Assembly: GCA_021234155.1 (NCBI GenBank)
Contig: JAJEKV010000026.1
Span: 2,668,001-2,732,000 of the forward strand
Source: Isoetes taiwanensis
Lineage: Eukaryota > Streptophyta > Lycopodiopsida > Isoetales > Isoetaceae
Direction: 5' to 3'
DNA: 64,000 nt
Under the pieces are notes generated by a model. It was not told where the DNA came from, did not search any database, and was given only the letters and a program-made list of their open reading frames with translations. This document shows, piece after piece, positions 44,273 to 56,214 of the stretch (the first letter of the stretch is position 1; every line of letters starts with the position of its first letter). Both the position numbers and the translations under genes were made by a program.

Positions 44273-45923
44273 CCTACTCATATACGGTGCACTCACCGTA
44301 TATAAACAGGAGTTCATCCCCCATACCGGCTCCATGTCGCTACAGGGCCCTCCACATGACACTGCACCCGTGACGGGTTCCAGTGGGAAGAGTGAAGGGG
44401 TCATTTTACCCCGTCTCCCTCAGGGCCTACCTAGCTGCGGAAGCGTAAACATACATGTCAGTATATAACATAAGCACATATCCACCTCGAAGGGTGGCCC
44501 ATCACATCTGCATAGGCAAGGGTGAGCACAATACATATGGGAAGTCCTACCCAAGGCTCAGACTCAAGGGGATGACTGACGGCTTGGGTCTCCAGAGTTC
44601 ATTGCAGACATAGTTCATGGCAATGGATTTGGCTGGCATATGAACATGGCATAGGGTTGTCCACTCCATCCGCCCCTCCTGTGCACACTTTGCAGAGTAG
44701 GCTGAAAAGTGTCGGGACCTGGATCAGAGCCCTCCGGATGCATAGCCAAAGGGGCTACTCACGGTCTCATCCTCCCGGCCCGATGGGGCGGGAAGGGATC
44801 ACTCCCCCCTAGAGGTCTACATGCCGACTCAAGGTGACTAGAGGGCCACTGCCCGTATTCGACTGAACCCACTGGAAAGTGTACACCACGTCACGGGTGT
44901 CGAGTCCATGCCTCACCCGCACTCAGTGGTGAGCCATTAGACCTAGTCACAATGATCCCTGGTAGGCCTTACACACCGAGGGATCTTTCGTGAGTCGAAC
45001 ATGAACCTCATTCTCGGCCCGGCCGGCCCCTTCACCCACAACCCGGGTGTGGCTCTTGTACACACAGGCGAATCTATAGTGTGCTAGAGAGGCTAATCTA
45101 GGAGCATCTACTACCAAGCTTGAGGTCTCTCTACCCCCTCCCCAATACAAGGAGTTCATAGAGATACATCATCCATATATATCACGTAAGAACTAAAGAA
45201 CTATATCTAATCTATATCATAGAGTTAGGTTCTTTAGTTAGAGTCCTGTATCTAGAGATCTAGAAGGTTGCTATGGGCAATTTAATAGGCTAAACCTCTT
45301 GATTCTATGACTAAAATAGGGTTTAGACTATTTAATTGGCCAAATACCCCATCCTTGAGTGGCTCCTCCCCGACTGAAGTTCGACCATCCCACAAACGCC
45401 GAATCAAGGGAAACTAATGGTGCAATTCTCTCGGCAGAGTTCGGGAGGCGGTTTTAATGTTGAGGCAGCCAAAACAGAGCTCTAAAACCCTAGAAACGAA
45501 AAATGGGCAAGTTAGGGTTTCCCTCCTTAAATAGACAAGGGGTTGGCTAGGGTTTTCAATTATCCCCTTTAGGCATGTGGGATAATTGGGAATGGGCCCA
45601 CTTGCCTTTAATGGCTAGGTGGCAAAATGTGCCCACATGGAAATGTGTGCCCACATTAATGTGTACATTGGAAAATGTGCACATTAATTGCACACTTGGG
45701 TATGGCCCACTTGGCATCAAGTGTCCATATGGAAATGTGTGCCCACATTAATGTGTACATTGGAAAATGCGCACATTAATAGTTGCACATATTCCTTGCA
45801 AGTTGCCCCTAGGGCTACCCACCTGGCTACACGTTAGCGTACACGTCAGTCGGGGTGGCGTGCACGCGTGACGGGGCAGTACAGTATACGTCCTGGGACC
45901 GTATACTGTCCTGGAACGTCACA
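44273..45923 (-). repeat. 5' LTR of element 2
   Basis: The 1651-bp LTR has ends TGTGACG and CGTCACA. It contains the same GTGTGCCCACATTAATGTG repeats near its outer end as the other LTR. Confidence 0.93.
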
Positions 45924-46595
45924 ATGTGGATGTTGCAGATTCTGATTTTTGCAATGTGCAACCTTTCTCAAACCCTTGCCAAGTCTGATGTTTATATGGT
46001 GCTAATGGAAGAGGATTCTGGCATAGATTTTAAAGGATTTGCCTCGGATTTAGCTATAGAAACCCAAGCTCTTGGACTCGAGATTGACAAAACAAGGTGT
46101 GCTGCATAAAGAATGTTTCTGACCAGATTTTAAGCTGAACTAACTAACATGTCAGATTTTGCCATGTTTTTACTCAATCACAAAAGCCTGATCAGATTTT
46201 AATGTGTACAATGCAGCAGAGACCTATCTATGCTTTATGCGACCTATTTAGCAGCACGGCATGACAATTTTCTGCAGGAGGCTCCATACAAGAAGCTCTA
46301 CAGCTACAACCATGTTCTCAATGGATTTGCAGTGCATATAACAGCTGAGCAGGTAAATATTTGCTTGCCATTCCTTGCAAAACTTACAGCAATGTCCTAA
46401 ATCCTTCAATGCTTATCAATATTTAATCCAACCCCTGCAAAAATCTTTAGTAACATCATAAATCTGCCAATGTTTCAAAAGGCAGGCATATTGGAGAAAA
46501 AACCAGGGGTCAAGCTTGTGGAGAAGGATGAAACTATACAGAAAACCAAGGAGGGCAAGCCTTTTCTCAGAAAATCAGAATTATGTGAATAGTAA
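45924..46595 (+). pseudogene. Captured subtilase fragment, copy 2
   Basis: It has the same three exons as 8640-9369, now on the plus strand: 45924-46096 (signal peptide 'MWMLQILIFAMCNLSQTLA'), about 46220-46352 ('KLYSYNHVLNGFAVHITAEQ') and 46482 to about 46590 ('AGILEKKPGVKLVEKD'). Splice sites GTGTGC, GTAAAT and TTCAAAAG/GC are kept. Element 2 inserted exactly at the ATG of 'MWMLQ', so the first codons of the longer frame (MNSR) are stranded at 22215. Only propeptide is present, no protease domain. Confidence 0.85.
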
Positions 46596-46622
46596 ATGTA
46601 CAAATTAAATCAAGCATAGCAA

Positions 46623-47902
46623 TACGTACCGCTTTGGACTGCGACTAAAGAATGCATATGCATCCGACACCAAAGTTTCCACCTTTTGAATGCATTGGAA
46701 GTCAACAACAATCTGAAATGCCAAGTTAACCCTGTGCGCCATGCAATGAATACCAATCATATATCGTGCCAAAGTTGTTTGGATTCGTACACACAATCCC
46801 GTTCTACTGCCCTGCATAACTGAGGCTCCATCTACTCCAACACATACGAGTTTTGCTGCAATCTCACATGGAGTTAATTGGAATGTCGTAAGTAAAGTTT
46901 CTTTCACTATTTCGAATACATTTTCTGTTGTTGCATCATTCTTCAATTCTATAATTCCAGCAAACTCCGCGTGTCGGGTATGGCCTTTCATATGGTAAAT
47001 TGTCATGCAAATCCACGTAATATTATCTTTTGAACTCCCTTCATCTAATGAAATTGCAAATTAGTCACATTTTTTAACAATCTCATTCAGATCCTGTTTA
47101 ATGACTTCATTCATTGCCTTTGCAAATTCCCAAGCACTTGTTCTTGACCAGTGGGAATGCGGAAAGTTGGGATTGCCTTGGAGTTTAACAAACTGTTTAT
47201 GCTTTTCATAATCTGTCATAGGACGGCCTAGTTGCAAGATATGGTAAACTGTTTGAAACTGCACAAGTTTCTCCCTCAAATTTCTGTCCAACATTTTCTG
47301 CCACATGCTTGGAATTGAAGGTGCTCTGCTTCTCATCTCTTCATTTCTTAGATGCTCTTGATATTCCTTAACATACTTCTTATGCTTGCAATTCTCGTTC
47401 CATTCAATAACACTAACTTCCTTCCCATCTATTGTTTTCTTCACGTACATCTTACCCATGTGTTTCTCAATCGTGTCCACTTTTAATTGCAACAAACAAG
47501 GTTTTCTATCCTTCCAAGAACAAGGCACACAACGAGCCCTTTTTGCTAGTCCACCTTTAGGGTCAAGTTCCTCTTCAATATACAGGTACTTCTCAGCCCA
47601 ATTAATCTTGAACCTTCGGCCTGCATCCCAATCTCCACTCTTTCTCTTCTTTCCTTTTTTCTCTGCCTTATCATTGATTGTCCGAAGCCTGAAAAGTTAT
47701 CCAAACCCATGTCTACTCCCACAACATTTTCTCCACCTCCAACATTATTTACTAAAATACTACCAGACATATGCATACCAGAATTTAATTGGGAGGCAAA
47801 TGTCTCTTGAGAACCACTAACATCGTCAAATGAGGCATTCGCTGAACTTGTGCTTGGAATGTCTTCTCGTTGAGAAGAAAAATAGGCATCAATGCTCTTC
47901 AT
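46623..47902 (-). pseudogene. hAT transposase, copy 2, N-terminal exons
   Basis: ATG at 47902 ('MKSIDAYFSSQREDIPSTSS'). The segment keeps the zinc-finger region lost in copy 1 ('CVPCSWKDRKPCLLQLKVD', 'TIEKHMGKMYVKKTIDGKE') and 'SMWQKMLDRNLREKLVQFQT', and the catalytic-type exon 'VCVGVDGASVMQGSRTGLCV' with 'IHCMAHRVNLAFQI'. Its own lesion is a TAG inside 'KKCD-FAISLDEG' (about 47063), intact in copy 1. The donor at about 46622 corresponds to the intron that holds the antisense subtilase piece. Confidence 0.88.
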
Positions 47903-48526
47903 TAAAAATTCTGCAAATGGAATCAAGGAGCAAATTAGTATAAAGAGGAGAATTATATGTAAACTATAGTGCAGACTGTAACAATGGACATAAACCAGAC
48001 ATAAACCAGACATAAACCTATGCAATACATCTGTTTAAATAATTCGAGGGTTTCAACTCATAGGCTGCACAATTGTTTTGATTGCAGTAAACTGCTACCC
48101 ATCTCACTGTTTTATCCTTTTTTGGACTAGACCTATATAGCTGGAGATAGGGTTGTTCTGGAGATATTTGTTTAAAGTTAACTTAGCATCCTTGACATCA
48201 GTTAGACTACTTTGGAGCCACACGAGAGGGCCACCTGAGACTTCCTTGGCTGGCTTATAGCTCATCAAAAGCAGTGGCTGATCAAATGACATGTTGGTTT
48301 GCAAGGAAAGTTAAGATGTTAATACTCTTGGCGTCTCAATGGATAAGGTGCCCCATTCCAATATACCTTTGCAGTGCCCATCTAAAACTGACGAAGCAGC
48401 AGGTGAACCAGCATAATTTGGAGCAGCTTTCACATTAAACGATTTAATTCTTCTACAGAGTTGTTCTTTTGCTTTGTTATCTCGATTATCCTAGTTCTTT
48501 GAAAGAGGGGTAAATATACCACATAC

Positions 48527-48661
48527 CTGAGGTAGAGGCACCACAGCAACTAAATCAAATAAAAACCAGCCTTTCAAATAGTTGAGAAGAATCTGTTTGG
48601 GATCTGCAATAAGGTCTCCAGCTTCTATTGACAACCCCTTGGGAACATAAGCAAGCCTAGA
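48527..48661 (-). pseudogene. Captured CNGC exon, copy 2 (open frame)
   Basis: A 135-nt exon lies between a TTGTAG acceptor and a GTATGTGG donor. All 45 codons are open; it begins 'SRLAYVPKGLSIEAGDLIAD' and ends 'NYLKGWFLFDLVAVVPLPQ'. This is the loop and following transmembrane segment of a plant cyclic-nucleotide-gated channel. It lies upstream of the transposase ATG in the same direction and so could be included in a transposon transcript. Confidence 0.8.
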
Positions 48662-49259
48662 CTACAATTCATTACAATATTCTTCTTCCATTAGCACACA
48701 TGTACAAAGAAATAAAGAAAGGTTTATTAGCATCTATAGAGACCGAGACCAATAATACAATCGCAAAGTATAAACATCTAAAGGCAAGCAGTAGCGTTTA
48801 AGCATCTCCATAGCTAAAGAATCACCCCCCGGTACTTGAATCACATGTAAGGTACTTGAATCACATGTAAGGCCAGTGCATTCCCAGAAACTGCAAAATT
48901 AATGTCCAAGAAATGCTTTCAGTTGAATATTTGCAAAGATCATGTAGAAAAGAATACTGTTACATGAATTAGCAGGCTATGGCTATGAAATGACCACATC
49001 TGTTGAAGCATTTCTAATTTGGCGAATGAATGGAAATCAGAAAGAAATTGAATAGAATGGAGGGCGAAAATACTCCTTCTTGGACTAACAGACTTCGGCG
49101 AAGATTGCTCGAGCGGGAACCGACCTCCAAAAAAATTGGGCTAAAAAAAGAAAAAAAATTAATGAAGAGACCCTACTAAACCATCGTGGGTTTTTTTTTT
49201 TCTATCAATTGAAGCTGATTATGTTGGCAAATGCTTTTTACCAAAATTTTGTTTGAAAA

Positions 49260-49990
49260 AAAAGATTTTAATAAAAAAAAGGATCTTCGTGCATGGGGAA
49301 AACTATTACATAACTAAAAATAAAGAGGAGAAGGTGTCGATGCAACCGATGATAAGTTATCCAAAAGATACTGTCGTGGAGTGTACATGACCATGGGATT
49401 AATGTCTTTTCTATAATAGTCCATCTTTCCTTGAACATTTTCCACAGCTTGCTAATCATCTTATTTATAACCACCTCACAGATAGCTAGTGCATTTGCGG
49501 GTAGATCATCCAATGGTACCTCCACACATGTTTGCCCATTTCAGGGTACCAACCCATTTGATGGGATTCTTGTAGTGCAATAAAAGGCAATCTATCGGTA
49601 GACATAGCTGGCACCCTCACTATGTACAAAAGAAACTGGCAAAGAGCTTTGACTTCCAATGGTAGCATTCTCGTTTTTGCTAGCATACTAGGATATGGTA
49701 TTTGCATTTTGATACCTAGCCTACTAATTGAGAATGTTTCCCTATAGATTCAATATTTTTCCATTGCTTTCTTGTCAATCCTGGTCCCCACACTTGTAAC
49801 CATAAATAAGATGTTAACGGACTTGGGTTGCCTTTGCAATTGTATTGTAGATGGGAACGTCTAAAATGGTAGTGTTCCTATAAGCAAGGCCGCGTAAAAC
49901 TATTTCCATAGATACTATGATGCATCATTCACTACAAACATAAGAAATATGGATTCCCTATAAATAATTTCTCCTATATTGATTTCTGGA
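49260..49990 (-). pseudogene. LINE reverse-transcriptase C-terminal remnant
   Basis: The minus strand, with frame shifts, reads 'VWGPGLTRKQWKNIESIQG', then 'LGIKMQIPYPSMLAKTRMLP', 'LEVKALCQFLLYIVRVP' and 'DRLPFIALQES'. This is the thumb/C-terminal pattern (WG-x-G-x-x-x-x-W-K-x-IE-x-IQ ... TP ... LP-x-E-x-x-A ... RLP-x-x-A) of the same LINE type seen at the left edge. Confidence 0.7.
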
Positions 49991-49999
49991 ACATTGGGA

Positions 50000-50439
50000 T
50001 ATTCTAAGTTCTATTTCCTCTGTTCCTTTTGTTTTGTAGGCATCTCAACATCTATGGAGGCAAGCAAGAAATAAGCAGATTGATTTACAGGTGTAGAGCA
50101 TTGCACGGACATTCTAGGAAGACTAATGCTTTGGAATTGGTAGAGTGTCTTTGTTGCAGGGATCCTTCCAGACTATTCTCTTGGCTATGCGGAAAATTGA
50201 TGGCTTCTTTATAAAATTAGCCCCTTTTCTTGCTTGTGAAGTCTTTTCTTTTCTAGAACAACAAACGGGATCGGGGGATAAATCTATAGAAACTTCCCCC
50301 AAATATTTTCTTTTCTTTTCTTTTCAATCCCTTCCTCTCATTCATCCATTTCGACCCCTTCCTCTCATTCATCCATTTCAATCCCTTCGTCTCCACCCTT
50401 ATTTAAAGGTCTTTAACCACAATATTCATCTCCAACACC

Positions 50440-50476
<37 letters not shown>

Positions 50477-51120
50477 TTCTTATGTTGATTGGTTGCCAAA
50501 CACCCGGTCAACACATGGTGGCCCTTGATGGGTTGTTTTGATGGGTCGGGGGTTGTGGTGGTTTTGGGGAAGAAGGGGGGAGGGGGGTGCATTCACAAAC
50601 CCTGTGGGATTAGAAGGGAACGCATTGATTGATACAAAAGTGTAAGGAGCATGTTTAAGTGTTGGGATATAGCAAAGAAGCAATTAGAGGCGCATCCTTT
50701 CACACTTTCACCATCTAGTGCATGTCCCACTAACAAGTAACTGCAGCGCGCCTCTGGTAGTGCCTAAGGCCCAAAATAGAAAGTTTTAGCATGTTGTTAG
50801 AATAATTGTTCTGTGATGTTTTGCAATGTTCCAGATATTTAGGAATGATGAATAGGCTAATCTAAAAAGGGAATGTTCCTAAAATGTTTCAAACGAACTC
50901 TTTTAACCTTGCTTTTGCATATTGTTTATGTAGAATACGTCTATGATTGGAAAAGACCGGAGTATAATAATGTCACATAGATAGAGAGAGGAGACATTAG
51001 AGGAGCAAGAAGCCAGACACACATGGAATAGAGAAAGATACCAAAATAGAAGGCAGTGAATGCTTGCAACGGAACCCTGGAGGAATGTCAAGTAAGACTA
51101 GATAGAATTGCCGAAGTACA
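50000..51120. other. Mostly unassigned, with pyrimidine-rich repeats and a poly-A run
   Basis: TTCATCCATTTC(G/A)A(C/T)CCCTTC blocks at 50300-50400 precede about 31 adenines (50440-50471), suggesting the tail of a retroposed sequence on the plus strand. I recognise no coding region. Confidence 0.4.
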
Positions 51121-51129
51121 AAGGAATCG

Positions 51130-51920
51130 AAGAGCACAGATAAGGAGTAGGAAAAATGGAGGATGCCCATATTGCGAGGTTGACACAGAACGCAGAGCAA
51201 GTGGCGGCAAGCAGAGTCATGGTGCAGCAGAGGAAAATGGAGGCGGAGTGCCTTGCGAGGTTGGCACAGAATGCAAAGCAAGTGGCAACGAGTAGGCTCA
51301 ATGCGCAACGTGGGGAGACGGAGAAGCGTTTTGAGGTTGACGCAGAATGCAGAGCAAGTGGCGGCGAGCAGGCCCGATGCACAAAGGGTTGAGATGGAGG
51401 ATGAGCATTTTGTAAGGTTGGTGCAGAACATAGAGCAAGTGATTGCGAGCAGGCGCAATGCACAAGGGGGAAATGGAGAAGCGTCTTGCGAGGTTGGCAC
51501 AGAATGTTGAGCAAGTGGTTGCCAGCAGGCGCGATGCACAAAGGGGGGAGACGGAGGAGGAGTGTCTTGTGAGGTTGCACAGAACGTAGAGCAACTGACT
51601 GCGAGAAGGTTCAATGCGCAAAGGGAGAACAAGGAGGAATGTTTTGCGAGGTTGGCATAGAATGCAGAGCAAGTGGCTGCCAGTAGGCTCAATGCACAAA
51701 GGGGAGATGCGAAGGAGGAGCATGTTGTGAGGTTGGCAGAGCATGCAGAGAAAGTGGCGGCGAGCAGACTCATGCATATGGCATGGCAAGGAGAGACAGA
51801 GAGGAATGTGTTGAGAGGTTGACAGGGCACGCAGAGCAAGTGGCTACGAGTAGGCTCATGGCGAAACAAGGGAAGACGAGTCAGGAGCGTGTTGCAAGGT
51901 TGATGCAGAATGTAGAGCGT
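51130..51920. repeat. ~80-bp coding-like minisatellite, about ten units
   Basis: The landmark GCGAGGTTGGCACAGAATGC recurs at spacings of 76-86 bp (for example 51255, 51333, 51414, 51490, 51571, 51648, 51729). In the plus frame a unit reads like 'ARLAQNAEQVAASRLNAQRG' plus 'ETEEEC', an amphipathic helical repeat, but spacing that is not a multiple of three breaks the frame repeatedly. The 290-codon minus-strand ORF across it is a by-product. Confidence 0.75.
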
Positions 51921-51959
51921 CTATAACCATAAATTGATAATCCATAAATAGTTCCCGGA

Positions 51960-52560
51960 CATGGTCCTCACTTGCATTCACAAGGATGCTGGCCAAAATA
52001 TGCCTCTCTCTACCCGCCCACACCACTACCTGCGCACCCATCTACCCATGAAAAAGCGCAGGGTGATTGCTTCCATTCACACAGGTGCACACCACCTCCG
52101 CATTGAGACAGGGAGATGGATTCGGGAGCCGCGTGAGGACAGAGTCTGTCAGTGCTGTCAACAGGCGCCATTGAGGATGAAAGTCACGCCCTCCGTGCTT
52201 TGTCCGGGCGCATACCAGATATCCGGGCTCGGTATGCTTTCGGTTAGTTGTGCCCCATCGGGCCTACCGAGCCGCGGCCTCTGTAGGCTTGTTGGGATCG
52301 TACCTCTAGGAGGTAATGGATACTGCGGACTTCGGTTATGCCCCCGTCCGACATTAGCCTCAATTGCATTTGTGATTATGTATATAATCAGGCAAAGATG
52401 TTAGCATCCTTATTGCTACTAAGGTTTTTCCTTCTCCAAACCCTTCTGGGGGGGTTTTAATCCCGGTAGTAATATCGCTTTCTTTGCTCTCTCTTTGTAC
52501 TTGGGTCCCATAGGCCAGTTGGTCTCCGTGGACGATAAAATCATATTCTATTCTATTCTC
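51960..52560 (+). pseudogene. LINE ORF C-terminus and 3' tail
   Basis: The plus strand reads 'VIASIHTGAHHLRIETGRWI', 'REPREDRVCQCCQQ', then in another frame 'IEDESHALRALSGRIPDIRA'. This is the C-x2-C...H zinc-binding tail after the RT of fern/moss-type LINEs (HxLxIExGRW, R-x-CxxC, EDExHxL-x-CPxY-x-x-IR). The sequence to about 52560 looks like its untranslated tail. Confidence 0.75.
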
Positions 52561-53990
52561 TCCATGAAATTATACCAACTTGGCAATTAACGTCCTGTGT
52601 GTCATTATGTGCCATGCTTTGTCTCTATATGCATGAAGCTCCTTTGTTAGCAGAGCTAGGGATCATTTGAGAAATGAGAAACATAATACTTTTGTCGTTT
52701 GGCAGGTTTCTAAAATGTGGCATGCTTGAACTTATAAGCATGTATTAGAACATGGAGATGTAGCCAGGTTCAGAGGCTCAAGTTCAGAGGCTTCAGATCC
52801 GAGATACTCCAGGTTCAGAGGTTGTTATCCCAGATCTATTGAACCAAACTTATCTACTTATTTCTGTGAAATGCAAACCACTAGTAAGGTCCTCAAGAAT
52901 AATTTCCTTGAGGATTATGGGCCGGATACGTAGCTATGAGGACTGACCATCTAGGGGAACTATACCACAGGCCTCAAATATACTACATTGCGTTTAAGTG
53001 TTGTAAACCAAAGCGAAATTGAAGGTAAGACTTTCAAGAACTAATTCCATATCTGTTATCAAACATCTTAATTTCCACATGGAACCTCTATTTTTTTTAT
53101 AATTGGCTGTCTTCCTCTGTCTTTCTACAATTGTCATGGTATGAAAATCCACGAGTCCTGCTTGCAAAAAGGTCTTTGAATCTTGCTTATGCAAAAAACT
53201 CCTTTCCGCATTAAACACTAAGAGTACGGGAATAAGTTCTTGAATTTTTTTTGAATGATGGAAATAGTGCCACAATACACTCCAATATAGCATCATAAAT
53301 CGTAGCCACATATTTTAACATTTTCAATGTAATTGCATTGTTAAGAACCTCCTTATTTAATTCTTCGAACCCGCATGTTAATTCATCAACAAAGCAAATA
53401 TTCATACAAGCGCAGTCTACGCATCCTTATAGCACATTGTAAATACAAGCCCTAAACTTGCACTTATCTAAACACTTAAAGCACAACTTATAGCTAATCG
53501 ACCCTGCTGGCTTCCTATTCTGCTAAAACATCCATGTAACTATCTAAAGACAATATATAAAAAGGAATACAACAGATAACCATCATTCAATTAAATTGGG
53601 ATTATGTCTTGATTTTGGGACAAATTTCATATTGCAAGTTTTTTAGTAACTTGAAAAAAGTCACAATATGTTAACATATAATCACACACCTTAATATAAA
53701 TTCACACCTTAACTTCAAATTACAAAATCATATATCATGAAACTCAAGTAGTACACAACTTTTATTAACTGTGATTGATACATAGTAACTGTTTTTCATT
53801 TTTCCACCAGCATCCCCAAGGATATGAGAACCTTATTCCTTACATCCTGAGGTATTGTAACTCTCGCTGTTTTACTAGGAATAGTTTTTGGAGTCCACGA
53901 GTACAATACGGTTTCAATGTCTAGCCAAAGATCAGCATCACTAGGATTTCTCCTCCACCTCTTTGTCCAACAATCAATATCTTTCTTTAT
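52561..53990. other. AT-rich DNA, no recognised gene
   Basis: Minus-strand frames at 53405-53211 and 53311-52994 are short and of unknown family; the rest is AT-rich. Confidence 0.3.
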
Positions 53991-54004
53991 CTATGTGACA
54001 TTAC

Positions 54005-56130
54005 TCAACCGATGTCTTGGACACCACCATTCCACGCGCACCTTATTGAAGTTAACATCACCTTCTTCTTTGCAAATATCCGAGATAGTGTATCCCAACC
54101 ACACTGGAAGGTCTCTAGATCTGCTGGTTTTACTACTACAAATTGGTGGCACTCCACGTCAGTAGAAGGTTCATAACAATCCATGCCTAGATATTTTGGC
54201 CTATCCTTCTTAGGACCAACATAGTGTTTATCAGATTGAGGAGGAGCATATGACTTCACAATGCTACTAATGGTACCATCATCTTCGCCAAAGACCCAAC
54301 TAATGTTTTCCACTTACTTTTAGGGAACCACCCTTCTTTCAGCTCTTCTGAGGATGTGTCTACCTCATCCAACAAGTTGATCACCTTCTTCCAATAATCT
54401 ATCAATGCACGATTGATGTAGTCATTGATGCCATCCTTAGTCAATCCCAATTGCTTGACTTCTTCAGTTGGTTTTAGAGCTTTTGGTTGACCAGGAGGTA
54501 TCATAGGCTTGTCATTTGCATCCCTGTGCCAAATTTCCGCCCCACCTCTCCACTTCTCCTCTGAAGGTCTCATTTTCCATTGCATGATTGGAATCCCTTC
54601 TCTCACCCAAAAAGTGAATTGAAGAGGTCTAGAATGACCTTCCATGTCGAGAGCATAACCATCCACAAAACTCTTCCAATCAGGCACTTCTTCTATGATA
54701 GATCCTATAGGAGATGGATTTGTACATCCATGAAATATTTCCAATAGCCTGGGAAAGTTGGTAACTGTCTGCTGTCTCAATACATGACTATATTTTCCAA
54801 ACAATGCATCCACATCCACATCCTCATGAGTATGTCCGGGCATTAGGAACCCCAAATTGACTCTTTCAAAAATACCCACAGCTGTTAAGTAGGATAGGAA
54901 AGAAAACATCCACCTATTCTTATTTTGACCAGCACAATTATCTAGTTGCAAGAGGAGCTTTCTGGGCAGATCTCGAGGTTTAGCACGAGATGTTGAAGCT
55001 CCAACATGTTCATTAGGTCCATTCCTCCTAAACCTTGCCTTGCTAAACTTTTCAATACTATTAGGGGTTCCATCCAACAATGCACTATGTAGTGCCCGGC
55101 TAGTCAGTAGGATCCCGTAGGTGACCATTGTAACCCTTCTCATAGTTTCTTAAACACCTCATGATACTCCCAATGTGAAAATTTGGACCATCACTCCACA
55201 ACTCTAAACTGAAATGGCCATAATAGGGTCCGAGACCCGCCCATGCAATATTGCCCCCCCGTCATTGAAATCACCAAAGGGTATGATCTTCCACATGACT
55301 TAGGAATGTACTTGAATTGTGGAAGACAAGTCTTCATTGGTCCATTTTATCATGTATAATACATAGATAGTTATTAGGTTCCATTGCGGATAAAGGTTCT
55401 CCACATCCAATAAGTTGATCTACATGATAGTTGATCTCGTCATATGGTCCTTCATATGTTCCCTTATCTTTGCCCTTAGACTTGGTCGCATGGGTCTTAT
55501 CTAGTGTCTCATTCAAATTTTAGCACATAAATTGCACTTGGCAAAGTTGTTTGAAGTTGCTATGGTCACATGCTTGAAATGCTTATTCCATAGCCTACTA
55601 AAACTGGCTGGGATATAGAGGCCACTCAAGTTCTCAAGCAATGCATTTATTTCCTCTAATATGCTCTTAAGGGTACAATGGGATGGCAATCTCTTTTCAA
55701 CAATAACTCTACCCCTGTTCATCCTTCTTACTACTCTTATGTGGCATGTTTTCTCGCATTGAAATCCACATATCTTTCAAATATTTCCTTTGCGGCTATA
55801 GTTCTTGAGGTAGGCCTTACCGGGCCGGTGTTCCCATGCAATGCAATTTTACTACCATTTTCATGTCTCTTTTTTGCCGTTGTGCCAAGAAGAGGTTGGA
55901 ATTCCATGTATAGCCATCCATGCTTTTGAACATATCCACTTTCCATTCAATGGGAATCTTTTCTTCTTTGATCTTTCATCCTGAATTGCATAGCCAAATA
56001 TGGTGTACATGAAATTCCTCCTGCTATCACACTTATGTTCCTGATATGTAGCTCTTGCTACCACCATCTCCTCTATTGTGAACATTCTAATACAGGAGGC
56101 CCAACAACATTCACTTCCTCTAACCTTCAT
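54005..56130 (-). pseudogene. DUF7869-type transposon-like protein, broken into several frames
   Basis: Minus-strand pieces in order: 56130-55861 ('CCWASCIRMFTIEEMVVARA'), 55946-55737, 55722-55513 ('LYIPASFSRLWNKHFKHV', 'KCNLCAKI'), 55516-55334, 55143-54256 and 54313-54005. The large piece holds 'LLLQLDNCAGQNKNRWMFSF' and 'VNLGFLMPGHTHEDVDVDAL', the two acidic motifs of the DUF7869 family, whose D...DxD layout suggests an RNase H-like nuclease. The family is repetitive in plants and behaves like a transposase, though its mechanism is, to my knowledge, uncharacterised. There is an extra 'VD' in the usual H-E-D-V-D-A-L motif, and frames change between pieces through introns or mutations. Confidence 0.7.
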
Positions 56131-56214
56131 CAGGGCTTCAGGAGAACAATCATAATCTGACTTGCATCTTTTGGTGGGATAATGTTTGAAAGTTGGAAGT
56201 GGCCTCTTGCTACA

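Larger units (their letters stand above)
22223..45923 (-). mobile_element. Element 2: 23.7-kb chromovirus carrying a histone H3-like ORF
   Basis: Terminal LTRs (22223-23894 and 44273-45923), a 5-bp target duplication, a tRNA-Met PBS and a PPT define one complete insertion of 23,701 bp into hAT copy 2. On the minus strand the order is 5' LTR, PBS, leader A with two hairpins, the H3-like ORF (43601-42216), short tandem repeats, an 811-bp tandem repeat, a 19-bp minisatellite, a PPR fragment, other AT-rich DNA, leader B with two hairpins, gag, protease, RT, RNase H, integrase with chromodomain, PPT and 3' LTR. Gag-pol carries several frameshifts and stops. The roughly 12 kb between leader A and leader B is absent from element 1. 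Confidence 0.92.
45924..49203 (-). mobile_element. hAT transposon, copy 2, 5' part
   Basis: This continues copy 2 beyond the element 2 insertion, colinear with 9290-6040 of copy 1 in reverse. Homology ends at the poly-T after CCATCGTGGG (about 49203); the terminal repeat and subterminal motifs of copy 1 are not present, so this end is truncated or replaced. Confidence 0.88.

Noticed and set aside
50438-50471. Poly-A run as a gene terminator
   Set aside because: A run of about 31 A in plant DNA more likely marks a retroposed tail; no coding sequence immediately upstream was recognised.
50997-51869. A 290-codon minus-strand ORF
   Set aside because: It is the antisense of the ~80-bp repeat and lacks stops only because the repeat lacks them in that frame.
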